Positions 20,914-30,899 of a stretch of 64,000 bases of DNA are shown piece after piece. The stretch comes from Rugosibacter aromaticivorans (GTDB lineage: Bacteria; Pseudomonadota; Gammaproteobacteria; Burkholderiales; Rhodocyclaceae): positions 744,001 to 808,000 of the forward strand of contig NZ_CP010554.1 of NCBI RefSeq assembly GCF_000934545.1, written 5' to 3'. The notes under the pieces were generated by a model that saw only the letters and a program-made list of their open reading frames with translations, did no database searches and was not told the origin of the DNA. Position 1 is the first letter of the stretch. Every line of letters starts with the position of its first letter. The translations under genes were made by a program, and so were the position numbers.

Positions 20914-23190
20914 TTAACCGACGGTAGATGATGAGGTTGTCGGGTTGGTGACAGCGTCTTCGAATGTCAGTTTAACTTTCTCGTTTTCGTCAAGATCGAT
21001 AATTACTCGGCCACCATGAATCAATCGGCCGAACAACAATTCATCCGCTAAGGCGGAACGGATTGTGTCTTGAATTAAACGCGCCATGGGGCGGGCACCC
21101 ATTAAGGGGTCAAAGCCTTTTTCACCCAGCCATGCACGAAGAGCATCCGTGAAGATAGCCTCGACCTTTTTCTCGTGTAGCTGGCCCTCAAGCTGCATGA
21201 GAAATTTATCAACGACGCGCAGAATAATCTGTGCATCCAAGGCGCGGAAGGAAATGATGGCGTCCAGTCGATTACGGAACTCTGGCGTGAACAGGCGCTT
21301 GATATCGACCATTTCATCACCTTGCATTTTATTTGTCGTAAAGCCGATGCTGGTTTTTTGTAAAGATTCTGCACCAGCATTTGTGGTCATGATAATGATC
21401 ACATTGCGGAAGTCTGCCTTGCGACCATTGTTGTCAGTCAGTGAGCCGTGATCCATTACCTGCAGCAGGATATTGAAAATCTCAGGGTGTGCTTTTTCTA
21501 TTTCATCAAGCAAGAGAACCGCATGCGGTTTTTTAGTGATGGCTTCAGTTAGCAATCCACCCTGATCGAAACCAACATAGCCCGGCGGGGCACCTATGAG
21601 GCGGCTGACGGCATGACGCTCCATATATTCGGACATATCAAAGCGAATGAGGTCAATGCCCATGCAATAAGCCAGTTGTCGAGCCACTTCGGTTTTGCCA
21701 ACACCCGTGGGGCCAGAGAAAAGAAAGCTGCCAATTGGCTTTTGCGGGTCACCCAGCCCTGAGCGAGACATTTTGATGGCTTTAACCAGCGCGTCTATGG
21801 CCGCATTTTGGCCATAGACCATATTCATGAGATCACGGTCGAGATTTTTTAGTGCTGATCGATCATCTGATGAGACGTGTTTTGGCGGAATTCGCGCAAT
21901 TTTTGCAACAATCTCTTCGATTTCAGTTTTACCAATCAGCTTCTTTTGTTTCGATTTCGGCAAAATGCGTTGTGCTGCACCCGCCTCATCAATCACGTCG
22001 ATGGCTTTATCAGGTAAATGCCGATCATTAATATATTTGGCCGACAATTCAGCAGCACTAGAGATGGCAGCAGCCGAATATTTAACACTATGGTGTTCTT
22101 CAAAGCGAGACTTAAGGCCACGCAGAATGGAGACGGTTTCATCGACCGATGGCTCATTGACATCGACTTTCTGGAAGCGCCTAGATAGCGCGTGATCCTT
22201 CTCGAATACGCCGCGATATTCGTTATAGGTGGTTGCACCAATACACTTGAGCGCACCAGAGGATAACACTGGCTTTAGTAGATTGGAGGCGTCAAGTGTT
22301 CCGCCTGAGGCAGCGCCAGCGCCGATTAAGGTGTGAATTTCATCAATGAACAAAATCGAGTTTGGCGTGTCAGCCAATTGCTTCAGTACAGCCTTTAAAC
22401 GCTGCTCAAAGTCACCTCGATACTTTGTTCCAGCCAAGAGGGAACCCATGTCGAGTGAGTAAACAATGGCATTAGAAAGAATATCAGGCACACGGCCTTC
22501 AGTAATACGACGTGCAAGACCTTCCGCAATAGCGGTTTTTCCAACGCCGGCTTCGCCAACGAGCAGGGGGTTATTTTTGCGGCGTCGGCAAAGTGTTTGG
22601 ATGACGCGCTCCAGTTCCTTATCCCGCCCTATCAACGGATCTATCTTGCCAATCAGTGCTTGCTGATTAAGGTTTTGTGCAAAACTTTCAAGCGCCCCCG
22701 CTTTTTCTTGCGATTCTGCTTCAGTTTCAGCCGTTTCCTCTTTGCTCTGGGATGGCGGAATCTTAGCGATGCCGTGAGATATAAAGTTCACCACATCAAG
22801 GCGCGAAATATTCTGTCGCTGGAGGAAGTACACCGCGTGCGAATCTTTTTCACCGAATATCGCAACCAGAACATTGGCGCCGGTCACTTCTTTTTTGCCG
22901 GACGACTGCACGTGCAAAATGGCGCGTTGAATGACTCGCTGAAAACCTAGGGTGGGTTGAGTATCGATCTCATCGGTACCATTAACCGTAGGCGTGTGAT
23001 CGCTAATAAAAGTGGTTAGCTCTTTGCGAAGTCCATCCATATCAACAGCGCAAGCGCGCAACACCTCAGCGGCAGACGTGTTATCAAGCAGAGAGAGCAG
23101 CAAATGTTCAACCGTAATAAATTCGTGGCGCTTCTGACGTGCATCCACGAAGGCCATGTGTAAGCTAACTTCAAGTTCTTGGGCAATCAT
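20914..23190 (-). CDS. clpA: ATP-dependent Clp protease ATP-binding subunit ClpA
   Basis: A 758-residue AAA+ unfoldase that feeds substrates to ClpP (clpP is not in this window). After the N-terminal Clp repeat domain come two ATPase modules: D1 with Walker A GEAGVGKT and [10 protein letters not shown], and D2 with [19 protein letters not shown] and [10 protein letters not shown] ClpP-contacting IGF-type loop is present as TSIGFTT. The start overlaps the clpS stop (TGATG), so adaptor and unfoldase are coupled. Confidence 0.97.
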   Translation of the reverse strand: MIAQELEVSLHMAFVDARQKRHEFITVEHLLLSLLDNTSAAEVLRACAVDMDGLRKELTTFISDHTPTVNGTDEIDTQPTLGFQRVIQRAILHVQSSGKKEVTGANVLVAIFGEKDSHAVYFLQRQNISRLDVVNFISHGIAKIPPSQSKEETAETEAESQEKAGALESFAQNLNQQALIGKIDPLIGRDKELERVIQTLCRRRKNNPLLVGEAGVGKTAIAEGLARRITEGRVPDILSNAIVYSLDMGSLLAGTKYRGDFEQRLKAVLKQLADTPNSILFIDEIHTLIGAGAASGGTLDASNLLKPVLSSGALKCIGATTYNEYRGVFEKDHALSRRFQKVDVNEPSVDETVSILRGLKSRFEEHHSVKYSAAAISSAAELSAKYINDRHLPDKAIDVIDEAGAAQRILPKSKQKKLIGKTEIEEIVAKIARIPPKHVSSDDRSALKNLDRDLMNMVYGQNAAIDALVKAIKMSRSGLGDPQKPIGSFLFSGPTGVGKTEVARQLAYCMGIDLIRFDMSEYMERHAVSRLIGAPPGYVGFDQGGLLTEAITKKPHAVLLLDEIEKAHPEIFNILLQVMDHGSLTDNNGRKADFRNVIIIMTTNAGAESLQKTSIGFTTNKMQGDEMVDIKRLFTPEFRNRLDAIISFRALDAQIILRVVDKFLMQLEGQLHEKKVEAIFTDALRAWLGEKGFDPLMGARPMARLIQDTIRSALADELLFGRLIHGGRVIIDLDENEKVKLTFEDAVTNPTTSSSTVG

Positions 23191-23510
23191 CAGTTTTCCT
23201 CCATAACGCAGGCCAGCGGGTGCTGGTGTTGCCGTGCAAATGCACTAACCAGTTCAACTTTCGTTGCAGCAATATCCAGAGGATAAACGCCGCAAACGCC
23301 TTTCCCTTCACGGTGCACCTTCAACATAACCTGCATCGCCTGTTCGCGTGACAGATTAAAAAACTTTTCTAGAACCATCACGACAAAATCCATCGGCGTG
23401 AAATCATCATTAAGCAGCAACACCTTGTACATCGGCGGTAAGCTTGCCTTACTTTTTTCCGGGGCTAGTGCGGCATCACTGCCCGTACCAGTTTCTCTGC
23501 GTGTAACCAT
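23190..23510 (-). CDS. clpS: ClpS adaptor for the N-end rule pathway
   Basis: A 106-residue adaptor that delivers substrates with destabilising N-terminal residues to ClpA. The core [24 protein letters not shown] (residues about 28-51) and the substrate-pocket stretch [20 protein letters not shown] are conserved. The N-terminal extension is unstructured, as is usual. It directly precedes clpA. Confidence 0.97.
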   Translation of the reverse strand: MVTRRETGTGSDAALAPEKSKASLPPMYKVLLLNDDFTPMDFVVMVLEKFFNLSREQAMQVMLKVHREGKGVCGVYPLDIAATKVELVSAFARQHQHPLACVMEEN

Positions 23511-23905
23511 GAGTACATTCTAATGTTAATTACGAAGGTTTCAACTCAATTTCAACTCAACAAAAGCAGGCTTTATATGGGGGATAAAAAGTGCAATTCA
23601 AGTTGTTTTGCATGCTAGCCTCAGAGGCTGGTCAGTGATAAAGTGGTCAAATATGTGCGGCGCAACATAAAAAGTTGTTGACGCGGATGAACTTAGTAGG
23701 TAAAACGCACACCGTGTTTAGCTTATGTTTTGCTCAGAGTCTTTCGAAATTCTTTCTGCCTTTAGAAATTTATGGTTTGTTTGAATTAAAAAATTCTTTT
23801 TTGCGCTCTTGAACTTAAGTGTTAAACATGCCCCGGCCGGGGTGCGGTTTCTCTTGTAGCCCGCAGCGGTGGCCGATTTGTTCGTTTTGATTAAGGAATA
23901 GTTAC
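23511..23905. promoter_or_regulatory. Divergent regulatory region between clpS and the cold-shock gene
   Basis: A 395-bp region without a gene. It must hold the clpS promoter on the minus strand and the cold-shock promoter and long 5' leader on the plus strand. A TTGACG at about 23677 is a possible -35 element. Long leaders of this kind commonly act as thermosensors in csp mRNAs (family knowledge; structure not shown here). Confidence 0.4.
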
Positions 23906-24109
23906 ATGGCAACTGGTACAGTTAAATGGTTCAACGACGCCAAAGGTTTTGGCTTTATTACCCCTGATGATGGCAGCGAAGACCTTTTCGCTCATTTCTC
24001 CGCCATCAATATGGCAGGATTCAAGTCGCTGAAAGAAGGCGACAAAGTGTCTTTCGACGTGGTCCAAGGCCCCAAAGGCAAGCAGGCCTCAAACATTCAG
24101 CGCGCTTAA
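23906..24109 (+). CDS. Cold-shock protein (CspA family)
   Basis: A 67-residue single cold-shock domain with RNA-binding motifs RNP1 (KGFGFI) and RNP2 (LFAHFS), starting [20 protein letters not shown]. It binds single-stranded RNA and DNA and melts secondary structure. It is alone on its transcript and followed by three hairpins in a row, the last a strong terminator. Which Csp paralogue it is cannot be told from one copy. Confidence 0.96.
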   Translation: MATGTVKWFNDAKGFGFITPDDGSEDLFAHFSAINMAGFKSLKEGDKVSFDVVQGPKGKQASNIQRA

Positions 24110-24129
24110 GGTTTTTTACTTGAGACGCT

Positions 24130-24184
24130 GACTGTCTGACAGACAGTCAAAGTATTATCAGAATCGCTACTTGATTCTGATAAT
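24130..24184 (+). other. Two tandem hairpins downstream of the cold-shock gene
   Basis: GACTGTCT pairs with AGACAGTC around GAC (24130-24148). ATTATCAGAATC pairs with GATTCTGATAAT around a 7-base loop (24154-24184). Both are perfect stems. With the terminator that follows they make a compact structured 3' end, possibly protecting the mRNA. Confidence 0.7.
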
Positions 24185-24190
24185 GTTTAG

Positions 24191-24226
24191 AGCCCGCCCC
24201 TGATTAAGTCAGGGGCGGGCTTTTTC
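24191..24226 (+). terminator. Rho-independent terminator of the cold-shock gene
   Basis: AGCCCGCCCCTGA pairs with TCAGGGGCGGGCT around TTAAG, followed by TTTTTCTC. A 13-bp GC-rich stem. Confidence 0.93.
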
Positions 24227-24263
24227 TCTGGATTTTTCTCTTTTAGCTACGGCTTTTTAAGAC

Positions 24264-25493
24264 TTACATGCGATCAATCATTGCTTGCCCAAAGGCTGAG
24301 CATTTCACTTCTTTAGCGCCTTCCATGAGGCGAGCGAAGTCGTACGTGACAACCTTATCGCCAATGGCGGCTTCCATTGAGTGAATAATGAGATCTGCAG
24401 CTTCTGTCCAGCCCATATGACGTAGCATCATTTCAGCAGACAAGATTAATGAGCCGGGATTGACATAATCTTTTCCGGCGTACTTGGGAGCTGTTCCGTG
24501 AGTGGCTTCGAAAACGGCGTAGTCATTGGAGATGTTAGCCCCTGGCGCAATGCCTATACCACCTACCTGTGCAGCTAGCGCATCAGAGATGTAGTCGCCA
24601 TTGAGATTGCAGCAGGCGATCACATCGTACTCGGCTGGACGAAGCAGAATCTGCTGTAAAAAAGCGTCAGCAATGGTATCTTTGATCACTATGCCGTTAG
24701 GCAGCTTGAGCCAGGGGCCGTCGTCAATTTCGACACCACCAAATTCTTTTGCGGCTAAACCATATGCCCAGTCACGGAAGCCACCTTCGGTGTACTTCAT
24801 GATGTTGCCTTTGTGCACAATGGTGACCGATTTGCGCTTGTTGTCAATAGCATACTGGATCGCCGCGCGCATCAGACGTTCAGAGCCTTCGCGCGAGATG
24901 GGTTTGATGCCGATACCCGATGTGTCAGGAAAGCGAATTTTCGTTACACCCATTTCTTCCTGAAGAAATTTAATGACTTTTTTTGCCTGGGGCGACTCTG
25001 CTTGCCACTCAATACCGGCATAGATATCCTCAGTGTTTTCACGGAAAATAACCATATCCGTCTTGGAGGGATCTTTCAGTGGTGATGGAATGCCCTTGAA
25101 GTAACGCACGGGGCGCACGCACTGAAAGAGATCCATTTCCTGCCGAAGGGCTACGTTGAGTGAGCGGATGCCGCCGCCGACGGGGGTGGTTAGCGGCCCT
25201 TTAATTGACACAGAGTAGTCTTTGCAGGCGTTAATGGTTTCTTCTGGAAGCCATACATCGGGACCATAGACACGGGTGGCTTTTTCTCCTGCGTAAACTT
25301 CCATCCATGAAATTTTGCGCTTGCCTGCGTAGGCCTTCTGAATCGCGGCATCTACTACTTTTTGCATGACTGGCGTGATATCAACGCCAATGCCATCACC
25401 TTCGATGAAGGGGATGATCGGATTATCAGGAATCGACTGGCCTGGAATGATTTTTTGGCCTTGTGTGGGAACTTTAATAAAAGAGGTACTCAT
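24264..25493 (-). CDS. icd: Isocitrate dehydrogenase (NADP-dependent)
   Basis: The 409-residue enzyme oxidatively decarboxylates isocitrate to 2-oxoglutarate. The substrate and metal regions are present: [15 protein letters not shown] near the N-terminus, [13 protein letters not shown], the conserved STP-like segment and the cofactor stretch [21 protein letters not shown]. Length fits the E. coli-type homodimer. It competes with AceA for isocitrate, whose gene lies 4 kb away. A copy of the dispersed repeat lies 134 bp upstream of its start. Confidence 0.96.
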   Translation of the reverse strand: MSTSFIKVPTQGQKIIPGQSIPDNPIIPFIEGDGIGVDITPVMQKVVDAAIQKAYAGKRKISWMEVYAGEKATRVYGPDVWLPEETINACKDYSVSIKGPLTTPVGGGIRSLNVALRQEMDLFQCVRPVRYFKGIPSPLKDPSKTDMVIFRENTEDIYAGIEWQAESPQAKKVIKFLQEEMGVTKIRFPDTSGIGIKPISREGSERLMRAAIQYAIDNKRKSVTIVHKGNIMKYTEGGFRDWAYGLAAKEFGGVEIDDGPWLKLPNGIVIKDTIADAFLQQILLRPAEYDVIACCNLNGDYISDALAAQVGGIGIAPGANISNDYAVFEATHGTAPKYAGKDYVNPGSLILSAEMMLRHMGWTEAADLIIHSMEAAIGDKVVTYDFARLMEGAKEVKCSAFGQAMIDRM

Positions 25494-25626
25494 GCTGGCT
25501 CCAATTGTTTTCCTACGAGGGGAGGGGGGGTTAAACCGCTGAAAGCGATCCTGTGCAATTATCCACTAAAAAGGGGTTCGTCTTCAACGGAAGAAGGCAC
25601 GGTACGGTGGGCTTGGGTTATTTCGC

Positions 25627-25652
25627 AAAAGTCGGCGCTGGTGATACGCCGA
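25627..25652 (+). repeat. Dispersed repeat copy, miaB-icd intergenic
   Basis: The full core AAAAGTCGGCGCTGG is followed by TGATACGCCGA. In this copy TCGGCG and CGCCGA can pair as a 6-bp hairpin. It lies between the end of miaB and the start of icd, both on the minus strand. Confidence 0.85.
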
Positions 25653-25708
25653 TTACACGACGATGTGACCTGCCAATAGTGGCTAGGATATGTGCTAGGA
25701 TGTTTTGT

Positions 25709-27034
25709 CTAGGTGATCATTTCCCCGCGCAGGCTGTTCGGGCGTGTTGCAGTGATGCGGACATCAATCAGCCGCCCTAAAAAGCTGTCATCGCCAGCGA
25801 AATTAACGACGCGATTATTTTCAGTACGTCCTGCGAGTTCTTGCGCATTTTTTCGAGCGTGTCTCTCTACCAGAATACGCTGCACACTACCTACCATCGC
25901 CTCGCTTTGAGTCATGGCTTGGAGCCCGATCTTTTTTTGGAGGCGCATCAACCGGCCTGCCTTCACATCCTGAGGTGTGAGATCGCTCATTGCGGCAGCT
26001 GGTGTTCCCGGACGCGCGCTATAAAGGAAGGAGAAGCTGTTGTCAAAGTTGAGCTCCTCAATCAGTTGCATTGTTTTCTCAAAGTCTTCGTCTGTTTCCC
26101 CAGGGAAGCCGACAATGAAGTCGGACGAGAGCGAAAGGTTGGGGCGTGCAGATTTTAGTTTGCGCACCAGTGATTTATATTCAAGCACGGTGTACCCCCG
26201 CTTCATTGCTGACAATATACGGTCTGACCCTGATTGGACGGGCAAATGTAAATGGGAGACCAACTTGGGTACCGTGCGGTAAACGTCAATCAGCCGCTGT
26301 GTTACCTCGCGCGGGTGCGACGTTGTGAAACGGATGCGTTGGAGCCCTTCAATTTCAGCGATGGTTTCAATAAGAAACGCCAGATCGGCTGTGTCACCAT
26401 CATCCATTGGGCCGCGGTACGCATTAACATTTTGCCCCAGCAATGTAATTTCGCTGACACCTTGTGCGACGAGGCCGGAAATTTCAGCTAAAACATCGGC
26501 GAATGGCCGCGAAATTTCTTCTCCTCGTGTGTAAGGCACGACACAAAAAGTGCAGTATTTCGAGCAGCCCTCCATGATCGAAACCAAAGCAGAAGCGCCC
26601 TTTGTTTTAGCCGCAGGCAAGCGATCGAATTTTTCAATTTCGGGAAACGTAATGTCAACCTGCGGCCGCCCCGTTGCGCGGCGTGCAGCAATCATTTGCG
26701 GTAAACGATGCAGTGTTTGTGGTCCAAAGACAACATCAACATAAGGCGCACGATGGACAATTGTCTCGCCTTCCTGGCTGGCGACGCAGCCACCTACGCC
26801 AATAATGAGATTTGGATTGAGTTTTTTCAGATACTGGACACGGCCTAGATCGTGAAACACTTTCTCTTGTGCTTTCTCGCGAACAGAGCAAGTATTGAAG
26901 AGAAGAATATCTGCCTCTTCAGGGTTGTCCGTTCGAGTTGAGCCCTCTGCGCCAGCGAGGACGTCGGCCATTTTGTTGGAATCATATTCATTCATCTGGC
27001 AGCCAAAGGTGCGTATGAATACTTTCTTGGTCAT
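25709..27034 (-). CDS. miaB: tRNA-2-methylthio-N6-dimethylallyladenosine synthase
   Basis: A 441-residue radical-SAM methylthiotransferase that modifies A37 of tRNAs. The N-terminal UPF0004 domain has [14 protein letters not shown] with further cysteines for an auxiliary cluster ([16 protein letters not shown]). The radical-SAM motif is [15 protein letters not shown]. The C-terminal TRAM domain ends the protein ([14 protein letters not shown]). miaA is not in the window. Confidence 0.97.
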   Translation of the reverse strand: MTKKVFIRTFGCQMNEYDSNKMADVLAGAEGSTRTDNPEEADILLFNTCSVREKAQEKVFHDLGRVQYLKKLNPNLIIGVGGCVASQEGETIVHRAPYVDVVFGPQTLHRLPQMIAARRATGRPQVDITFPEIEKFDRLPAAKTKGASALVSIMEGCSKYCTFCVVPYTRGEEISRPFADVLAEISGLVAQGVSEITLLGQNVNAYRGPMDDGDTADLAFLIETIAEIEGLQRIRFTTSHPREVTQRLIDVYRTVPKLVSHLHLPVQSGSDRILSAMKRGYTVLEYKSLVRKLKSARPNLSLSSDFIVGFPGETDEDFEKTMQLIEELNFDNSFSFLYSARPGTPAAAMSDLTPQDVKAGRLMRLQKKIGLQAMTQSEAMVGSVQRILVERHARKNAQELAGRTENNRVVNFAGDDSFLGRLIDVRITATRPNSLRGEMIT

Positions 27035-27109
27035 TACTTGAGGGCCAAATAAAAAAGATTGTTAATTATAGAGCAGCTATAACCGTGCTCCTTTGCTACT
27101 ATTGCGCCC

Positions 27110-27793
27110 ATGAAAACTGCAGTTATTCTTCTTTCGGGTGGCCTGGATTCGGCAACGGTGCTGGCGTTGGCGAGCCAGCAAGGCTTCGCCTGCTATTGTT
27201 TATCGCTCGATTATGGGCAACGTAGCAGCTCTGAGCTGCTCGCTGCGGGGCGAGTGGCAAAGGCTTTAGGTGCCGTAGCGCATCGGGTACTCAAGCTAGA
27301 CTTAGGGCAGCTGGGTGGCTCGGCGTTGACGGATGCTTCGATTGCCGTGCCGATAGATGGCGTACGCCCTGGTGTGCCCGTTACGTATGTTCCGGCGCGT
27401 AACACGATCATGCTCTCGCTTGCATTGTCATGGGCAGAAGTCTTGGGTTCCCGAGATATTTTTGTCGGAGTCAATGCCATTGATTATTCTGGTTATCCTG
27501 ATTGCCGCCCCGAGTTTATTCGTGCTTTTGAAACCTTAGCCAATTTGGCGACCAAAGCGGCAGTAGAGGGGGCGGTGCTAACAGTTCATGCGCCGTTGAT
27601 ATCCATGAGCAAGGCGCAAATTATTAAGAAAGGCATGCAGTTAGGGGTAGATTACGGACTGACTGTATCGTGTTACCAAGCTGACGAAGCTGGCCGCGCA
27701 TGTGGTGTATGCGACTCCTGTCGGCTAAGGAAAGAAGGGTTTTATTCTGCCCAACTGGTTGATCCAACAAGTTATTACGAAAAGAAACCCTGA
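27110..27793 (+). CDS. queC: 7-cyano-7-deazaguanine synthase
   Basis: The 227-residue enzyme converts 7-carboxy-7-deazaguanine to preQ0 in queuosine synthesis. The ATP pyrophosphatase loop SGGLDSAT lies at residues 9-16, and the zinc site is built from cysteines in [25 protein letters not shown] near the C-terminus. It is divergent from miaB. Queuosine sits at the wobble base next to the position MiaB modifies, though the enzymes do not act together directly. Confidence 0.97.
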   Translation: MKTAVILLSGGLDSATVLALASQQGFACYCLSLDYGQRSSSELLAAGRVAKALGAVAHRVLKLDLGQLGGSALTDASIAVPIDGVRPGVPVTYVPARNTIMLSLALSWAEVLGSRDIFVGVNAIDYSGYPDCRPEFIRAFETLANLATKAAVEGAVLTVHAPLISMSKAQIIKKGMQLGVDYGLTVSCYQADEAGRACGVCDSCRLRKEGFYSAQLVDPTSYYEKKP

Positions 27794-27865
27794 GTCTCCA
27801 GCGGTGAGCTCACGAGCGGTTCGGCGGACAGTGTCTGTGCGATCTGTACTTTGGATAAAACTCGT

Positions 27866-27895
27866 TTGACACTTCCCCTGCGGATTGATTAGAAT
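27866..27895 (+). promoter_or_regulatory. Sigma-70 promoter of rplM-rpsI
   Basis: TTGACA (27866-27871) and TAGAAT (27890-27895) are separated by 18 bases, about 95 bp upstream of rplM. This is the clearest promoter in the ordinary coding part of the window. Confidence 0.75.
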
Positions 27896-27990
27896 GCACG
27901 GCTGTCCGTAAAGCGCCTGTTTATTTGGGTCAAACTCATAGGGCGCTCGCTGGCTTATTAATGCAAGTAAAGAGCAAGTAAGGGAAAAGA

Positions 27991-28419
27991 ATGAAAACAT
28001 TTTCTGCCAAACCGCATGAGGTGCAGCCTGACTGGTTCGTCATTGATGCGGCGGATAAGGTGCTTGGCCGCTTGGCCGCTGAAATCGCACGTCGTTTGCG
28101 TGGCAAGCACAAGGCGATTTATACCCCGCACGTTGATACTGGTGACTACATCGTCGTCGTCAATGTTGAGAAGCTTCGCGTGACGGGTAATAAGGCGCAG
28201 GATAAAAAATATTTCCGGCATACCGGGTATCCGGGCGGAATTTATGAGACTAACTTCAACAAGCTGCAACAACGTTTTCCTGACCGCGTGCTTGAAAAAG
28301 CGGTCAAGGGTATGCTGCCAAAGGGCCCCTTAGGCTATGCCATGCTGAAGAAGATGAAATGTTATGCGGGAGCAGACCATCCGCATACCGCACAGCAACC
28401 TAAGTCGCTTGATATTTAA
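27991..28419 (+). CDS. rplM: 50S ribosomal protein L13
   Basis: A 142-residue ribosomal protein needed early in 50S assembly. It contains [26 protein letters not shown] and [18 protein letters not shown], and ends near [12 protein letters not shown]. It is co-transcribed with rpsI, 24 bp downstream, the conserved bacterial pair. AAGGGAAAAGA precedes the ATG. Confidence 0.98.
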   Translation: MKTFSAKPHEVQPDWFVIDAADKVLGRLAAEIARRLRGKHKAIYTPHVDTGDYIVVVNVEKLRVTGNKAQDKKYFRHTGYPGGIYETNFNKLQQRFPDRVLEKAVKGMLPKGPLGYAMLKKMKCYAGADHPHTAQQPKSLDI

Positions 28420-28443
28420 GCGCTGGAAAATCAAGGAGTCCCA

Positions 28444-28836
28444 ATGGCAGTTACTCAATACTATGGCACTGGTCGTCGGAAGACAGCTATTGCGCGCGTT
28501 TTTCTCCGTGCCGGAAGCGGTAAGTTCGTCGTAAACGATAAACCGGTCGATGTATTTTTTTCGCGTGAAACAGGCCGCATGGTTGTCCGTCAGCCACTCG
28601 AGTTGACGCAACATGCTACAACCTTCGACATTCTAGTGAATGTCACAGGTGGCGGTGAGTCTGGTCAAGCAGGTGCGGTGCGGCATGGTATTACGCGTGC
28701 TTTGATTGAATACGATGCAACCCTTAAGCCTGCGCTGTCCAGTGCTGGTTTTGTTACCCGCGATGCGCGTGAAGTTGAGCGGAAAAAAGTTGGTTTCCGC
28801 AAGGCTCGCCGTCGTAAGCAGTTCTCGAAGCGTTAA
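28444..28836 (+). CDS. rpsI: 30S ribosomal protein S9
   Basis: A 130-residue ribosomal protein whose basic C-terminal tail ([12 protein letters not shown]) reaches the P-site tRNA. It starts [22 protein letters not shown] and contains [21 protein letters not shown]. It is the second gene of the rplM-rpsI pair and is followed by a terminator. Confidence 0.98.
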   Translation: MAVTQYYGTGRRKTAIARVFLRAGSGKFVVNDKPVDVFFSRETGRMVVRQPLELTQHATTFDILVNVTGGGESGQAGAVRHGITRALIEYDATLKPALSSAGFVTRDAREVERKKVGFRKARRRKQFSKR

Positions 28837-28852
28837 GCTTCGTGGAATGGGG

Positions 28853-28877
28853 AAAGCCGCTTTCGGGCGGCTTTTTT
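28853..28877 (+). terminator. Terminator of rplM-rpsI
   Basis: AAAGCCGC pairs with GGCGGCTTT around TTTCG, followed by a T run. Confidence 0.9.
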
Positions 28878-28936
28878 GTTTCTGCTGGTTTGCTTAAGAG
28901 TTACCATCCTTCCTTTACGAATTTTGGGAGCTAAGT

Positions 28937-29965
28937 ATGATCAAGGTAGGTATTGTTGGTGGTACAGGGTATACAGGGGTTGAGCTTTTGCGGCTGCTTG
29001 CTCAGCACCCAGAGGTTGAGCTATTGGCAATTACTTCACGAGGAGAAGCGGGAACTCCGGTAGCCGAGATGTTTACCAGTCTGCGCGGGTCAGTCGATCT
29101 GGAGTTTAGTGACCCGAAGGATGCGCCACTGGCGGCCTGTGACATTGTTTTCTTTGCCACACCTAATGGTATTGCCATGCAACAGGCCGCACAGTTGCTT
29201 AATGCCGGCGTCAGGGTGGTCGATCTGGCGGCTGATTTTCGCATTCAAAATATTACTGAATGGGAGAAATGGTATGGCATGAAGCACGTCAGCCCTGCAC
29301 TGGTAGCCGAGGCTGTTTACGGACTGCCCGAAGTGAATCGATCCGCTATTCGGCACGCCAGACTGGTTGCAAATCCTGGCTGTTATCCTACCGCAACCCA
29401 GCTTGGGTTTTTACCTTTAGTTGAATCGGAGTGTGTCGATTTGAGCTCCTTAATCGCTGACGCTAAGTCGGGCGTTTCCGGTGCTGGCCGCAAAGCCGAA
29501 ACTTCGTCGTTATTTTCTGAGGTGGCCGATAATTTCAAGGCTTATGGCGTTTCTGGCCACCGTCATTTGCCTGAAATTCAACAGGGTCTCTCGCGTGCGG
29601 CAGGTGGGCCTGTGGGGCTAACTTTTGTTCCACATTTGGCCCCGATGATTCGTGGTATTCATGCAACTCTCTATGCGCGGATTACTCGTGAAGTTGATTT
29701 TCAGCAGTTATTTGAAAGCCGCTACGCTGATGAGCCTTTTGTTGACGTGTTACCGCCAAAATCACACCCTGAAACTCGATCCGTGCGAGCGGCTAATATT
29801 TGCCGGATTGCGATTCACCGCCCACAGGAAGGCAATGTACTGGTTGTGCTTTCGGTAATCGACAATCTCGTCAAGGGTGCTGCAGGTCAAGCAGTACAAA
29901 ACATGAATATCATGTTTGGGTTTGATGAATGCACAGGCCTGTCACACATTCCTGTATTTCCGTAA
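28937..29965 (+). CDS. argC: N-acetyl-gamma-glutamyl-phosphate reductase
   Basis: The 342-residue NADPH-dependent enzyme carries out the third step of arginine synthesis. The nucleotide-binding start is [20 protein letters not shown], the catalytic cysteine is in [12 protein letters not shown], and [12 protein letters not shown] contains the active-site histidine. The order rplM-rpsI-argC is common in betaproteobacteria. argH, the last step of the pathway, lies at 49.5 kb. Confidence 0.97.
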   Translation: MIKVGIVGGTGYTGVELLRLLAQHPEVELLAITSRGEAGTPVAEMFTSLRGSVDLEFSDPKDAPLAACDIVFFATPNGIAMQQAAQLLNAGVRVVDLAADFRIQNITEWEKWYGMKHVSPALVAEAVYGLPEVNRSAIRHARLVANPGCYPTATQLGFLPLVESECVDLSSLIADAKSGVSGAGRKAETSSLFSEVADNFKAYGVSGHRHLPEIQQGLSRAAGGPVGLTFVPHLAPMIRGIHATLYARITREVDFQQLFESRYADEPFVDVLPPKSHPETRSVRAANICRIAIHRPQEGNVLVVLSVIDNLVKGAAGQAVQNMNIMFGFDECTGLSHIPVFP

Positions 29966-30035
29966 TGACTCGGCGGTGGCGTACCCGCTTTGGCATTACA
30001 GCGCATCGCGTTGCAATAAAGGCAGCGCGCTCAAT

Positions 30036-30403
30036 AACCAACCTTTAGGGCGCATTGATACGTTATTGGTGCAGGAACAATAGTAGCTGGAGATATCTGT
30101 TTTACGGTTGGGCTACGTATAGATGAAACAGTTAAAGGGAATATTTTTGGGTCCCTGAGCCAGGTAACAACGCTAGTCATTCGTGAGCAAGCGCATGTTG
30201 AGGGAGAGGTAGTAGTGCCTCATTTGGTGACTAACGGAACGATCATCAGTCCAGTGAAAGTGGCTGGTTTTGTTGAACTTCAGCTCAAAGCGCGGGTTAC
30301 AGATGATGTTGAATATGAGATGATCGAAATACATCCTGGCGCTGTTATTCAGTGCCACTTGACTGATCAAGAGGGACTTAACAAGGCAAGACTGTTGAAT
30401 TAA
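30036..30403 (+). pseudogene. Frameshifted bactofilin gene
   Basis: From 30068 to the stop at 30403 one frame encodes a bactofilin beta-helix core (GAGTIVAGDI, IDETVKGNI, TTLVIREQAHVEGEV, NGTIISPVKVAGFVELQLKARVTDDVEYEMIEIHPGA, each a segment of it). The expected preceding residues, GRIDTL, are encoded at about 30048-30064 but in another frame; one missing base near 30065 explains the break. No good start codon exists for the downstream frame before GTG 30215, which would give only 62 residues. Bactofilins polymerise at the inner membrane and shape cells. The position between argC and erpA is the normal one in betaproteobacteria (from memory). An error in the sequence is an alternative explanation. 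Confidence 0.75.
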
Positions 30404-30493
30404 AATTAGCCTCAGGTGCAAAATAGGGCTACTTGAAATTATTAGCAATGCACGCATATGCTATCCTTGGCGTATGTTTTATAGGAGAACACC

Positions 30494-30844
30494 ATGAATG
30501 CAGTGACAGAAATGCCCGCGCCATTTAACTTTACGGACAACGCGGCGAAAAAAGTCAAAGAATTGATTGATGAAGAAGGTAATCCAGAGTTGAAATTGCG
30601 TGTTTTTGTCTCTGGCGGTGGTTGCTCAGGGTTTCAGTACGGGTTTACCTTCGATGAAGTCGTCAATGATGACGATACCGCACTCAATAAAGATGGCGTG
30701 ACGCTTCTTATTGACCCCATGAGCTATCAATACTTAGTCGGTGCTGAAATTGATTACAGCGAAGGTCTGGAAGGTTCGCAGTTTGTGATCAAAAACCCGA
30801 ATGCAACGAGTACGTGCGGGTGCGGTTCTTCTTTCTCGCTCTGA
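30494..30844 (+). CDS. erpA: Iron-sulfur cluster insertion protein ErpA
   Basis: A 116-residue A-type carrier that hands Fe-S clusters to target proteins. The three conserved cysteines are present: Cys44 in [10 protein letters not shown], and Cys108 and Cys110 in [15 protein letters not shown] precedes the ATG. Targets likely include the IspG/IspH enzymes of the isoprenoid pathway started by dxs here (family knowledge). Confidence 0.96.
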   Translation: MNAVTEMPAPFNFTDNAAKKVKELIDEEGNPELKLRVFVSGGGCSGFQYGFTFDEVVNDDDTALNKDGVTLLIDPMSYQYLVGAEIDYSEGLEGSQFVIKNPNATSTCGCGSSFSL

Positions 30845-30899
30845 TACTCCGATAGTTTGATCAGGAGTGGATGTCTATCCGCCCCATTGGTGATGACAC

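Noticed and set aside
30215..30403. A separate 62-residue gene starting at GTG 30215
   Set aside because: Bactofilin similarity continues upstream in the same frame to 30068, so it is part of the broken gene.
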